Part shown: positions 33,282-44,150 of the stretch, piece after piece | Layout: every line of letters begins with the position of its first letter | How positions within the stretch are numbered: position 1 is the first letter of the stretch | Origin: Heterodera schachtii | Lineage: Eukaryota; Nematoda; Chromadorea; Rhabditida; Heteroderidae | Assembly: GCA_023374025.1 (NCBI GenBank) | Contig: SIJG01000030.1 | Location: forward strand, 526,959 to 590,958 | Reading direction: 5' to 3' | DNA: 64,000 nt | Notes under the pieces: generated by a model | Seen by the model: the letters and a program-made list of their open reading frames with translations, nothing else | Databases searched by the model: none | What the model was told of the DNA's origin: nothing | Position numbers and translations under genes: made by a program

Positions 33282-34343
33282 TAGAGACCGGACAAGAGGG
33301 TCGGTCGAACGATTCGGTTAAAAACCGAAAAAAACCGAAACCGAAAAACTCAAAAATTTCTCGGTCGAACGGTTTCGGTAAAAAACCGAAATCGATAAAG
33401 CCGAAAAAAAATTTTCGGTTTTTTTGAATTTATTTTATTTTTTCCAAAAAAGCAAAAAACCATTTTTATTAACAGAAAAAGCGAAAGATCACCTCTGAGC
33501 AAAATTGTAGAGCTATTGAAGCTCTATCATTGGTGTACTATAGTTGGGAAAGTTCAAAAATTTGCGAGCTAGGCCCAGGGACTGTCCCAAAGGGAACTCC
33601 CAAGCGGAACGTACCTCCCCAAGACCCCTCTTCACCCGAAATTTTTATGGAAAAATAGTATTTTTGCTGAAAATTTCGATTTATCTGATTTGTACCCTCT
33701 CCAAGACCTACCTCACCCAAATTTTACAAAAAAAATTGCTACATTTTCTCTAAGTCGGAAAATCCAGAAATTTGGAATTTTTTTGATGAAAATCTTATCA
33801 AAATATGGCAAAAATTTTCATTTTCCCCTGGCGGTGCCAAAAAAATTGGCTCGGACAATAGCTAAAAATAGAAATGAGATAAAACTTTAAAAATCAAAAA
33901 TTTTGTCAAGAAAATAAATAAATTAAATTTATGATGAATTTTTGATAAAATTTTCCATTTCTTAGGGGGTGTATTTTTCTGAAAATTTTCGGGTCGATAC
34001 ACAGCAAGGCTGGCCGTGATCACGGATCACGGCTCACGGATTTTTTTGAAGTACCATGATCACGGATCACGGATATCCGTGATTGGAAACACGGCCAGCC
34101 CTGATACACAGGGGTGTATTTTTCGTTTTTACTGGATTTTTGAAATAAATTTTTTCAAAATAGCTGAAAATATTTTGAAAGTTCTTCAAAATGACCAAAG
34201 AGCACAAAAAAGCATTAGAATATTTTTATAAAAACCTAAAAAAACGGAAAAACTGCAAAAATTTCTCGAACGGTTTTTTCGGTCAAAACCCAAAACCGAA
34301 AATACCGAAAAACCGGTAAACAAACCAGCCGGTCCGGTCTCTA
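33282..34343. mobile_element. hAT-like non-autonomous element, 1062 bp
   Basis: A perfect 12-bp terminal inverted repeat TAGAGACCGGAC, flanked by CTCAAAAC (33274-33281) and TTCAAAAC (34344-34351). That is an 8-bp target-site duplication with one difference. Both ends carry subterminal CGGTCGAACG and AAAACCGAAA words, as hAT transposase-binding repeats do. It contains a second element (34005-34103) and no transposase ORF. Confidence 0.75.
34005..34103. mobile_element. 99-bp hAT mini-element nested in the 1062-bp element
   Basis: Inverted ends CAAGGCTGGCCGTG / CACGGCCAGCCCTG, flanked by identical 8-bp duplications ATACACAG (33997-34004 and 34104-34111). The interior is almost wholly ACGGATCACGG words. 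The perfect duplication shows a recent insertion. Confidence 0.85.
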
Positions 34344-34679
34344 TTCAAAACTACTAAAATCTATTCTTTTATCTGTAATTTGGTCAATGATTTTACGAAA
34401 AAAGCCAAAAAATGTCTATTTTTTTATTGAAAAACCAGAAACATCTATAGGATTCCTAAAACTCCTATTACCTTTGGAATGCAATCAATGAAAAAAGGTA
34501 AAGTGCATTTAAAAAATTTTACGTGCCAGTTAACGTTTTTAATTCTCATTACATTTTTATTAAGATATTAAATTTAACATAGTTTAATTGAAATAATTTA
34601 TGCAATTAGTCATTTTCGTGGACATATAATAAAATGTGAATTAATGGAAAAAATTTCAAATTTAATTAATATTTACTTA

Positions 34680-34867
34680 TTCTTGCCAATAATTTGTCCA
34701 GTAGAATAAAAGTTATCAAAATTTAATTTGTTATTTTCAATTAGGCAGTTTTTCTTATTTGTAAGAAATAAGTAAAATTGCGATTTTTGTCAATATATAA
34801 AATTATTCATATTAATCTTAAAATTATATTTTTGAAAAATAAATAACAATTTTCTTTTTGACAATTT
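34680..34867 (+). promoter_or_regulatory. Upstream block of HTH-family copy 5 with covarying hairpin
   Basis: Contains TTTGTCCAGTAGAATAAAA (34691-34709) and CTTATTTGTAAGAAATAAG (34754-34772), about 95 nt before the ATG. In the other copies the stem reads CTGATTT/AAATCAG. The G-to-T and C-to-A changes here preserve pairing. Confidence 0.5.
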
Positions 34868-35534
34868 ATGAAAAAAATGATATTACATTTATTATTAGTT
34901 TTAATTATATTTTTGACAATCAAAATTAATTAAATTGGATCACAAATGAAAAAGTTGGAACAAAAATCATTTGATGAAATATTTGGAGCCAAATGGGACG
35001 AAAAGAAGAAGAAGACGAAATTTGGAAGAAAAAAGAGAAAAAATTGAAAAAAATTATAAAATAAAAGAGAAAATAAAGGAAAAGGGAAGAAAATATTCGT
35101 CAAAAGAATGGAATAAAAAAATAGCGAAAAAATTGGGGACCAAATCGAAACAAAATTTATCAATGGATTAAAGAATTTGGTCTTCAAAAACTCAAATCTT
35201 ACAAATCAAAAAGTGATGAAGAAAAAATTGAAATTGTACAAAAATACATTAAAATGACAAATGAATCGAAGAAAGAAGGAAAATATTCTTTAAAAGAATG
35301 GGAGAAAAATTATAAAGAAATTTGTAAAAAAATCGGAGTAAGCCATGGAACTATTGAAAAATGGAAGAGAAAATATGGAATTCGCTGTAAATTTATAACG
35401 GAGAAAGGAAAATGGAAAAAATCAAAATTTATTGGCAAATAAAACGTAAAAATCCAAAAATGAGTGACAATCAAATTGCTAAAACATTGAAAATTAGTCT
35501 AAATAGCATTATAAGATGGAAAAAACATTTTTGA
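34868..35534 (+). pseudogene. HTH-family copy 5
   Basis: ATG 34868 opens a signal peptide (HLLLVLIIFLTIK), cut at once by TAA 34931-34933 where siblings have CAA, a C-to-T change. The charged segment (FDEIFGAKWDEK) shifts frame in a GAAG run. HTH1 is shifted by an extra C at about 35144. HTH2 (EICKKIGVSHGTIEKWKRKY) is intact, and a one-base change near 35407 precedes HTH3, which stops at 35532-35534. Three frameshifts and one nonsense codon. Confidence 0.8.
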
Positions 35535-35696
35535 GAAGAAGAACTTCCTCGCAACAAGAATGATTCAGGATAAGTACGCCGATTAATCCGATCAAAATTG
35601 CTTCCCCATACGAATCCAACAAAAAATTGTTTTCTATTAAATGTGTTTATTTGTCTTGAACTTTTTAACTACTTTTTGAGATTTTAATGAAATTTG

Positions 35697-36030
35697 TTAA
35701 AGATTACACACAATGACAGGAACATTCCGAATTCCCTCGTCAACCCAAAAATCACTGACCAAAAGAACATCAAAAAATTCTGGCTGAAACTCGAGGATTT
35801 CCATTAAAAAAAGTCGCGAACTAAAACGGGACTGGAAAATTGCCAAGTGTAACTTGGACTGAAGCTTCAGTAACATAGTGGCAGTGGGAACGCACTGAAT
35901 TAGGCTTAAGGACTCCCAACACCATTGGGGATTTGGGAACCAAACCCTTCGGAAATTCCAACCATTTAATGAGGGGGTTGCTGGGGTGATCACTGATCAG
36001 GCCCATTTCCCTCCCCAAATCCAACTCCAT
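35697..36030 (-). pseudogene. Degenerate coding fragment, possibly retropepsin C-terminal half
   Basis: Two overlapping minus frames with a shift near 35825, GC-richer than the flanks. The reading passes through TEASVQVTLGNFPV and later FDVLLVSDFW. The latter resembles the DVLLGxDFW strand near the end of LTR-element aspartic proteases. The catalytic DSG/DTG motif is not visible. It could instead be an unrelated retroelement domain. Confidence 0.3.
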
Positions 36031-36110
36031 TTTAAGAATGGCTTTGTTTCGGGAAAAGCATGGAAATCAAATTATAAATAAAACCAATAGTCAGACTGAT
36101 CGCTTATTGC

Positions 36111-36391
36111 TAGAGCCCGGATTTTTAGGTTTTTAACTATTTTTTCTGCGGCTTTGTTTTGATGAGAAATGTAAAAAACACATTCCTTTTCAAAAAATGT
36201 TCGTTTTAGCGCCACTATTCATCACTAGGAATGAATCACTATTTTGGGGCTTTGCCACTTAAAAAAAAACCATTTTGGAAGTTGGACAAATAGTTTTTTG
36301 CCACTATTTTGGCATTTTTTTGAAAAATTCTTAATTAACTTTTTTAAATGCCTATTTTCATGCCTTTTTTTTCATTTTTGGTGCCTCTCTA
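36111..36391 (-). mobile_element. GGCA-word element, partial copy (281 bp)
   Basis: Starts TAGAGCCCGG and ends TGCCTCTCTA, with ATGCC / GGCAT words inside, like 37058-37430 and 43006-43560. No target-site duplication. Confidence 0.4.
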
Positions 36392-36599
36392 ATGATAATG
36401 AAGAAATTGATCGTTATCAATGTTGACATTATACTTCAAAAAACCTCATTGATAGTCAATTATGGTCCTGATATGTTTTAGTTGATTAGATTTTTGAATT
36501 TTTCATTTAGTGGACGCAAAAAGATAATATCTTTTAAATTTATGACGATTCCTAAATATTTAAATAAAAATTTACGAAAAATATCAAAATCTAAGAGGC

Positions 36600-36870
36600 A
36601 TGATGAATTTTCTCTAAAATTTAAATGCTCATTCGATTTATTTGTTTTTATTCATAATTCGAATATTTTCTCTTTTAGCATTAACCTGAGTAGTGCATAG
36701 GTTTTATTTATTTATTTATTTATTTTTATTAAATAATTACGATTTTATTATTTCGTGGGATCAGTAGAATAAAACTAATTATTGGTAAATTTATTTGTTC
36801 AGTAGAATAAAATTTAATAAAATCAAATTATTTATTATTTTAGAGTTAAGAGGTTTTTCTGATTTGTAAG
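36600..36870 (+). repeat. Orphan copy of the HTH upstream block
   Basis: Matches 30795-31030, including GGATCAGTAGAATAAAA, TTTGTTCAGTAGAATAAAA (36791-36809) and the left arm of the hairpin (36859). No HTH coding sequence follows, so it is a promoter-only duplicate. Confidence 0.65.
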
Positions 36871-37057
36871 AAAACGCGACACCGGACTCTGATTTTTAAA
36901 TTTTCTAAATATTTAAACTAAAAATAAATTTAAGGGTTTTGGGTGTAAGGTTCGGCGAAGCATGTAAAAACCAGAGTTCCCAAGTGTGCTGTGTATAAAT
37001 TTTTTTTTCTTTAAAAATTGTTTTTGTCATGCGGAATTAAACATTAAATGTCATTAT

Positions 37058-37430
37058 TAGAGAAAGCAAAAAAAGGCACCAAAAGCCTCAAATAGGCATG
37101 AAAAAGGCATTTAAAATTTTTTATTAGCCATTTTCAGGGAGCAAAACACGTAAAACTTAATCAAAAAAAACTTAATTTTGCTCATTTAAATGATAATTGG
37201 ATTTTTGTTAAGGATTTTTTTGGAAAAAATAACGCCAAAAAAGGCATGAAAACACCAAAACGCTAAAAAAGGCATTAAAGGCACGAAAACGGCAAAAAAA
37301 AAGGCAAAAAAAAAGGCATAATAAAACTCAACCTAGAATCCTCAAATCAAGTAGAAAATTTGTTATTTATGCATAATATATCGAAACTAGTACGTAAAAA
37401 AAAGGCATTTGCCTCAAAATTCGTTCTCCA
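37058..37430 (+). mobile_element. GGCA-word element, copy A (373 bp)
   Basis: Starts TAGAGAAAGC and ends TCGTTCTCCA, inverted with mismatches. The interior is dense in AAAAAGGCA words. Copy B at 43006-43560 is in the opposite orientation and shares GGCATwTGCCTCAAAAT near one end. Confidence 0.6.
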
Positions 37431-37980
37431 ATAATTAAATTGAGGATTTATATTTACAAAAAATTCGAAATATTTAAATAAATATTTAAGAAAAAATGCC
37501 AAAATATTTAAGAAAATATTGATCAAAAATGAGAGAAAAATTGAAAATTCTCTTTAATTGAAATATAAAAATCGGCATGGGAAATAAAAATAAATGTCAC
37601 TATGTAAAGCACACTTTTTCCAATTTCTAAGGGTTATTTTAAAAAATTGAGGACTATTCTTAGGGGCAGGCCCGAAGCCAATAAATTTCGGGGGGGGGGG
37701 GGGGAAGATTTTTTGCTCTTCGATTGAGGTTTTAAAAAATGAAATTATCCCTGCTATTCTTTTTTTTAGTGTAATTTTAATTATTAAACATTTTTATTAG
37801 TGCTTTTTTAAGAGAGTTTATACTTAAATGTCCAATTTAAATAATTTTTAATAGAATTTGTGTAAGTATTAAAATTTTCAAAATTGCAGCGATTGTTGCC
37901 CCCGAGATAAATGCCTCAATTAAAGACATAATATGGACTGATACATTTAGACCATATTTCTTCTGATCAAGCCCCTACAA
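37431..37980. other. AT-rich intergenic with a 15-nt poly-G run
   Basis: Only the G run at 37690-37704 stands out. No gene. Confidence 0.5.
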
Positions 37981-37984
37981 TTCT

Positions 37985-38435
37985 TCTACAAATTTTTTCT
38001 TCCAAATGAAAATGTTTTTTCATTTAAATGTTCAAAATATTTGCATTTTCTTTTTTTATTTGAAATTAATCATTTTTGTCATTTTTTCGTGCCAATTTGC
38101 TTCTTCCACTTCATAATTGTTCCATGACCAACTCCATTTTTGCTATAAAATTACGGCATAATTTTGTTGCATTCCTTTGCCGAATATTTCTTTTTTTGTT
38201 TGTATTCATTTTTAATTTCAATGAATTTTCGTACATTTGCGAGTTTTTATTCATCAGTTTTTGTTTTATAATTTTTATGTATTTGTTTTTGAAGCCCTTA
38301 TTGTTTAATCCGTTTTTGGATATAAGTTCGATTTGTCCTCAATTATTTGACAATTTTCGAGTTAATTTTATCCCATTCTTTTTTTATTTTTCTCTTTATT
38401 TTATAATATTTTTGAATTATTTCTCTTTTCTTCGG
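37985..38435 (-). pseudogene. HTH-family copy 6, strongly decayed
   Basis: The reverse strand keeps the REIIQKYYKIK helix, fragments of HTH1, the DEK linker and an HTH2 core (GVGHGTIMKWKKQ), all in shifting frames with stops. The signal peptide is absent; sequence upstream of about 38435 is unrelated. Confidence 0.7.
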
Positions 38436-38995
38436 TGTCGAAAGGCGGAGCCGGGAAAAAATTTTTTGGGAATTTTAATGGCATATGAAAGAAAAATGTA
38501 CAAAATTTTTGAAAAATTTTTGCAAAATAGGCATTAAATAGGCACAAAAACTCTCGAATATCCACCAAAACAGGCAAATTAAATTTTTATAACTCTTTTT
38601 AAATGTCAAAAACAGATCTTAAAATTAATTTTTTAAAAAGTCGCTTTTTCACACTTTTTTGACCATAATTTTGAAGTTTTAAAGTTTGCTTTCATTTTAT
38701 TTTCGGCCGTGTAAATTTTTTATGTTCGTGAAAATGCAATAGAGCCGAACTTTTGGTTTGGTTAAACACATCCATGCATAAAAAGCCACCAAAAAGTGAA
38801 TTTTTCGGGGGACATGGTCAAGAATTTTTTATTTTATTGAAATTTTTTTGCAATTTTTGCTAATAATTGCAAAGATAAAGCTACATATAATACCAAGAAT
38901 GTTTAAGCCATTCAAAAAATATGAAACAAATAATTTCAATGAATTTGTCAACATAATGGAAATTTTCTTGAGAATTTGCTAACACAAATTTAAAA
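38436..38995. other. AT-rich intergenic with AGGCA words
   Basis: About 38440-38580 repeats TAGGCA words and may be another fragment of the GGCA-word element. Otherwise nothing. Confidence 0.4.
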
Positions 38996-38999
38996 AATT

Positions 39000-39599
39000 G
39001 GATGTTTTCTTCTCCAAATTTGCCTTTACATCTCCGAGTGTTCCGAACCGCAGTATTTATCATTTTAGCAATTTTTTAATCACTTATTTTCGGATTTTCT
39101 CTTTTAATTTTCGTATAATTTTTCATTTTTTCCTTTTTCTCTTTGTCCGTTATTCTTTTTACTGCTCATTCCAAATTATTTCTTTCCATTTCTATTATTG
39201 TTTTACTAACACCGATTTTCTTGCAAATTTTGGCATAATTTCAATTTTTTCATTATTATTTTTGATTTTTAAGATTTGAGCCTTTTAAGACTAAATTATT
39301 TAATCCATTCATAATAAATGTGCGAATTTGTCCCCAATTTTTTTGCTATTTTTATATTAATATTACTCCATTCTTTTGTTGATTATTTTCTTCCTTTTTG
39401 CTTTATTTTCTCTTTTATTTTATAATATTTTTCAATTTTTTTCTCTTTTTTCTTCCAAATTTTCTTCTTCTTTTTCTTCCCATTTTTCTCCAAATATTTC
39501 ATCAAATGATTTTTGTTCCAATTTTTTCTTTTCTGTTTTAATTGGGATAATTAGGGCAATTAAAATTAAAATTAAACAGGATAATAGTAATAATTTCAT
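39000..39599 (-). pseudogene. HTH-family copy 7, full length
   Basis: Minus-strand ATG at 39599 opens a signal peptide (LLLLSCLILILIALI), then FDEIFGEKWEEKEEEN. A one-base insertion in an A run follows. TAT becomes TAA in the GRKYS motif before HTH1. HTH1 and HTH2 are shifted and HTH3 is degenerate. The end (KFGEEN) is near 39000. The upstream DNA, at higher coordinates, has GAATAGAATAAAATTGTTC, a scrambled version of the shared motif, but no clear hairpin. Confidence 0.8.
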
Positions 39600-39941
39600 T
39601 TTCTTCAAATTATTAATGAAATATTTTATATAATTTTCCCTAAATTTTTACTTATCCAAATCAATAATATTTTTTCATTAAATAATAATTTTAATGCTAA
39701 ATATTCCCAATTTCCGCCATCTAATTCAATAGTTAATATTTATTGCCAATTTATAAGAGTTTTACAAAATATGATTAATTATTGAACAATTTTATTCTAT
39801 TCCTTAATTATTCTTTCATTAGAGGTTGGGTCGGAAAGCACACAAAAAATTTATTTTTTACTTTTTGTTTTTGACCAATATTCTTCGATAATTAGCTTCT
39901 CAAACTATGATTCATCTTTTTTCTACTTAATTTTTTTTTCT

Positions 39942-40260
39942 ATGGGTCATCAATTTTAATGGAATTTTTCCTAATTTGTTTGAACTTATTTTCACCTGAT
40001 TTTCTACGCCCCCATCGATCTGTGAGAGCAAAAAAGCGGTCCATTTTCATTCTCAACTGTTAGGAAATTCGGCTCGATAAAATTTTCAAATTTTCAAGAT
40101 TTTTCATTTGGCAGCAAATAAACTGATCGAAGCAATTGTAAATTTGGCCTCCGGCACCGATCAGACAGCTAAAATGAAAATTTTATATTTAAAAAAATCA
40201 AGATTTTTCCCTCACGAAAATTTATTTCCCAAAAGATTTTTTTTTGATTTAAGGCAGTGA
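39942..40260. other. Coding-like island, strand unresolved
   Basis: On minus, 40056-39942 is open for about 36 codons from an ATG, through MDRFFALTDRWGRRKSG. On plus, 40115-40260 follows cag| and reads NKLIEAIVNLASGTDQTAK. Both have coding-like codon bias. They may be exons or gene fragments. I cannot choose. Confidence 0.3.
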
Positions 40261-40290
40261 AACATTAATATTTTTTCGGAAACAATGGCA

Positions 40291-40332
<42 letters not shown>

Positions 40333-40460
40333 GTCCTGTCTCTCTCTCGGTCCCGTCTCTCTCTCTCTCTCTGTCTGTCTCTCTCTCTCTCTTTCGCTTT
40401 GCTCATCACTGATGAGTCATCAGTCTCTCTGACTCTCTTCTATCACTCTCTCGCTCCATT
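40291..40460 (+). repeat. CT microsatellite with palindrome
   Basis: (TC)n with interruptions. ACTGATGAGTCATCAGT (about 40408-40424) is a near-perfect palindrome with a TGAGTCA core. At 40496-40556 CAGCACACCATTGGCATT occurs twice. Confidence 0.8.
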
Positions 40461-40719
40461 CTTAGTTAGTAAATCGACACAAAACGACGCGCATCCAGCA
40501 CACCATTGGCATTATTAGCCTCACAGCACATCAGCACACCATTTGGCATTGCTCCCCACCCCACTCATCCGCCGTTGACTCCTTCACCCTCCCTTATTCT
40601 CAACTTTAGTTTACTTTTCGCATCAATTTATAATTTATTTTTAATTTTAACTCATTTTTTTAACAAATTTAACCTAAAATTTTCTAGATTTTTACAGCGG
40701 TGGTAATAGCTTGAATTTA

Positions 40720-43000
40720 GATAGTATCAGCAAAGTTTTGACATAAAGGAATGTAATTCTTTAAATTACTCGAATCATATTTCAAAAGTATTGCTATATC
40801 ACAAATAATCGAAGGTTAAATGAACTATGAAATACTCATCTCTAACGAAGATAATTTTAAAAAGTCAAACATTTAAATAATCTAAGCCTATGTGCAATTA
40901 TTACTGTTGTCTATTATCAAACAAAAAAAAAAACAATTTATTTACCTTATTCAAATTTAAAATAATAAAAAATGAATTAAATTGAGATCGAACTCGACGA
41001 AACGGATAATGCACGAATGTGAACGAGTTACTAAAGGAGTTAAATTTTAGGAAGCTAATAAATGAATGACTTCTTAATAAAAATAAATAAATTGTTAAAA
41101 AATTAATTAAAGGAAGGAACTATCGTGGACATTGCTTTAATAAGTTAAAAAAAAATTGGACTAAAAATGCTTTTAAAAACATTCTTTTTCAATATAATTC
41201 TTAAATAAGTTAAAAGTTATGACATCAGTAATAATTGGCAAAAACTTTACGGTTAAGTATTTTAAGATATAAAAAAAGAATAAATGGGAAGCATCTATAT
41301 GAAAATAAATTTGCATCATTTATTTGCTGAAAAGTATTTCTAAAATTGTATCTTAAAATTTTTATTTTCAAAAAAAAACAAACAAAACGAAGTGAATATT
41401 GTTTATATCACTATATTTAACACATAAACAACACAGATACTCAAGTAATTCGGTGAAAAATTTAGAAAATTTGACTGGGAATTGTTAACAGAATTATAAA
41501 TTTTAATACGAGAAACGAAAAAATGAAAAACCAAAGTAAAAAAAATTAAGTTTATTCTTGACCTTACAAGTGTGAATAAAAGATTCTTAATTATTTTAGT
41601 TTAATAATGGAAGCAATTAAATGGCTTTTTAAAGATTAATGGAATAAGAAACGAATTATCCCAAGCATTCGCCAATAAAAATTAAAATTTCCCTAAATTC
41701 AATTCAAAATCAAATATAATGTTTAAGTTAATAAAATAAAACAGCAAGTTGAAAGAAACTACTTATCATTAATATATTTATATGTAAAGAAAATAATTCA
41801 CATGAAAAATAAATTAAAATTTCTATAATTTAACTCATTTAAGAATACTTAAATTTACAATAAAAGTTAAAAGACCTAGACAGAAATTTATTTTAAGAAC
41901 TAAATAACACCTAATGGGACGACTACAAAAATTAAAAAAAATATATTGACAATAAGAAATACGAGAATTTATTAAAAGTTTTTTTGTAGAAAATGAATGC
42001 AAAAAATGATAATGTAAAAAAAAAATTATCTCATAGAAAAATATAAATTTACTTATTTCACAGTTAAAAATATATGTGAATATCCATGAATATTTGATCA
42101 GAATCATTAAATTAAAACAAAACTACCAAAAAATTAAAATAATTGAAATAAGAAAGTTTTTATTTAATTAATAATAAAAGATAAAAGTGAATCAATTTAA
42201 AACTCATAAAGATTTACAAACTTTTAATTAATTAAAAACAAGTTTTAGCTATAAACGTAAAATAAAATTTAATTTGTGTCTGGATTAAAATAATACGGCA
42301 TAGCGATGAGATACAACAGATATAATCAATAAAAATAATATCTAACGAAAATAACAATGCGTATGCCAAAAGTGATGCTGATGAGTGAGATGTGGTGACA
42401 TGAAGGCAGAAATCGAGGCGATGATTGCTGAATTTTATGAAAATTTTTATTATAAATCATCTAATAAAATAAATAATCTTATATTAAAATTAAAATGATG
42501 AAAAATAAATGATAAAAAATAAATAATAATCAATGTGAAAAATACTTTTAATATGAGCAAATGGGTAAGCTTAAAGATCAGCCGATCCCTAGAGAACACG
42601 ATTAAGGTCCAAATATTTTAAAACCAATAAAAGAGAACTATATCATAAAATACTATTTAAAAAAATATGAACAGAATTTTAAATAACTTAATAGCTTATA
42701 AATATTTAAAGCCTTTATAAATTAAAAAGTAAAAAATGACATTTATAAGCATGTTGACATCAGATAAAATTAATTAAAATGAAATTTTTTTTTAAAATAA
42801 CAAAAAATAAACAGCTTTGGACATTAATGAATAATCGCTTATTTTGGATTGAAACCTAAAGAATGACATATATTTTCTTTTACAGATTTTTTAAATAAAT
42901 TTTTTTATCAATAGCATAAAATATTCAAAACTAAAAGTAATAGAAACTATTGCAAAAAAAGTTGATGACAAAAAAAAACTAAGAATAAAATGCTTAAGTC
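40720..43000. other. AT desert, A-rich on + strand
   Basis: Nothing coding is supported. At about 42330-42600 a segment recurs at 44430-44690. Both share the frame MKAEI(E/N)xxIA, too short to name. Confidence 0.45.
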
Positions 43001-43005
43001 ATAAT

Positions 43006-43560
43006 TAGAGACCGCATTTTGAGGCATATGCCTTTTTTTCTGCTCACTAATTTCGATATATTAAGCATAAAAAACACAGTTTTCACTTGGTTTGAGGCTT
43101 CTATGTGACTTTTATTAAGCCTTTTTGCCTTTTTCGGGATTTTCGTGCCTTAAATACCTTTTTTGGCATTTTGCCGTTTTGGTGCCTTTTTGGCGTTTTT
43201 TTTCCGAAAAAATTCCATTAAAAATGCAATAAAACCGGAAGTATACTCAAAAAAATGAGCTGAAATTTTCAGAAAAGACACCCCTAAGAATTGAAAAATT
43301 CGCCAAAATTGTAATTTTTTCTTGATAAAAAATTTTAGGTTAAAAAATTATACATATATATTTAGTAATCATTTAAAGGATAAAAATTAAGTTTTTGACT
43401 AAGTTTTACGTGATTTACTCACTAAAATAAAGAAATTCTTAAATGCCTATTTTCATGTCTTTTTCGGGATTTTGTGTCTTTTTCATGCCTTTTTTGCAAT
43501 TTTTTTGTGCCTATTATAGTGCCTTTTTCGCGATTTTTGCTGCCTTTTTTCCGTTCTCTA
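43006..43560 (-). mobile_element. GGCA-word element, copy B (555 bp)
   Basis: Ends TAGAGACCG and CGTTCTCTA (one mismatch). Flanks GTCATAAT and ATCATGAC match at 5 of 8 positions, so a target-site duplication is at best decayed. The interior is TGCCTTTTT words, the reverse of copy A. Confidence 0.6.
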
Positions 43561-43806
43561 ATCATGACAATGGGAGGGATTTATTTTTAAAAACATAAAT
43601 GAAAATTATTTGAAAATTAAAGTTGGCGAAAATCCAAAATATAATTAAATAATTGAAATTGACAGTGAAAGAGAAAAAGAGAGAGATAAGAAGAGTGACC
43701 GCCAATTTCACCACTTACCCACCCGTACCTTCAGCTCCAACTTTATTTTTTTCTTTAAAAAAATGATGAAATATATTAACTTCTCAATGGAAAAAATGTG
43801 AAGAAG

Positions 43807-44150
43807 ATGAAATTCCATCTATTATGCATTCTAATTATATTTTTGATCATCAAAATTCATCAAATTAAAATGGAAAATAAAAAATTGTCGCAAAAAACAT
43901 TTGGTGAAATATTTGGTGAAAAATGGAAAGAAAAAGAAGAAAATTTGAGGGAAAAGTTAGAAAAAAGAAAAATAATTAGAAAATTCTATAAAATAAAGAA
44001 AAACATTAAGGAAAAAAGGAAGAATATATTCTGCAAAAGAATGGCATAATATTGAATTAAAAATAACGAAAAAATTGGCACAAATTGAAATTATATTTTC
44101 AAATGGATTAAAGAATTTGTGCTTCAAAAACAAATACATAGAAGCTATAA
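43807..44150 (+). pseudogene. HTH-family copy 8, N-terminal half
   Basis: ATG 43807 (preferred over the GTG at 43798) opens a signal peptide (HLLCILIIFLIIK), then TFGEIFGEKWKEKEEN and the Lys-rich helix, open to 44047. A one-base shift lies before the HTH1 leader, and HTH1 itself is degenerate. Homology ends near 44150 in unrelated DNA, so HTH2 and HTH3 are missing. Confidence 0.8.

Noticed and set aside
40404..40424. Hammerhead ribozyme core (CTGATGAG)
   Set aside because: No GAAA partner or flanking stems. The match is part of a simple palindrome.
40212..40518. Ser/Leu or Arg/Glu ORFs
   Set aside because: They are translations of the CT microsatellite.
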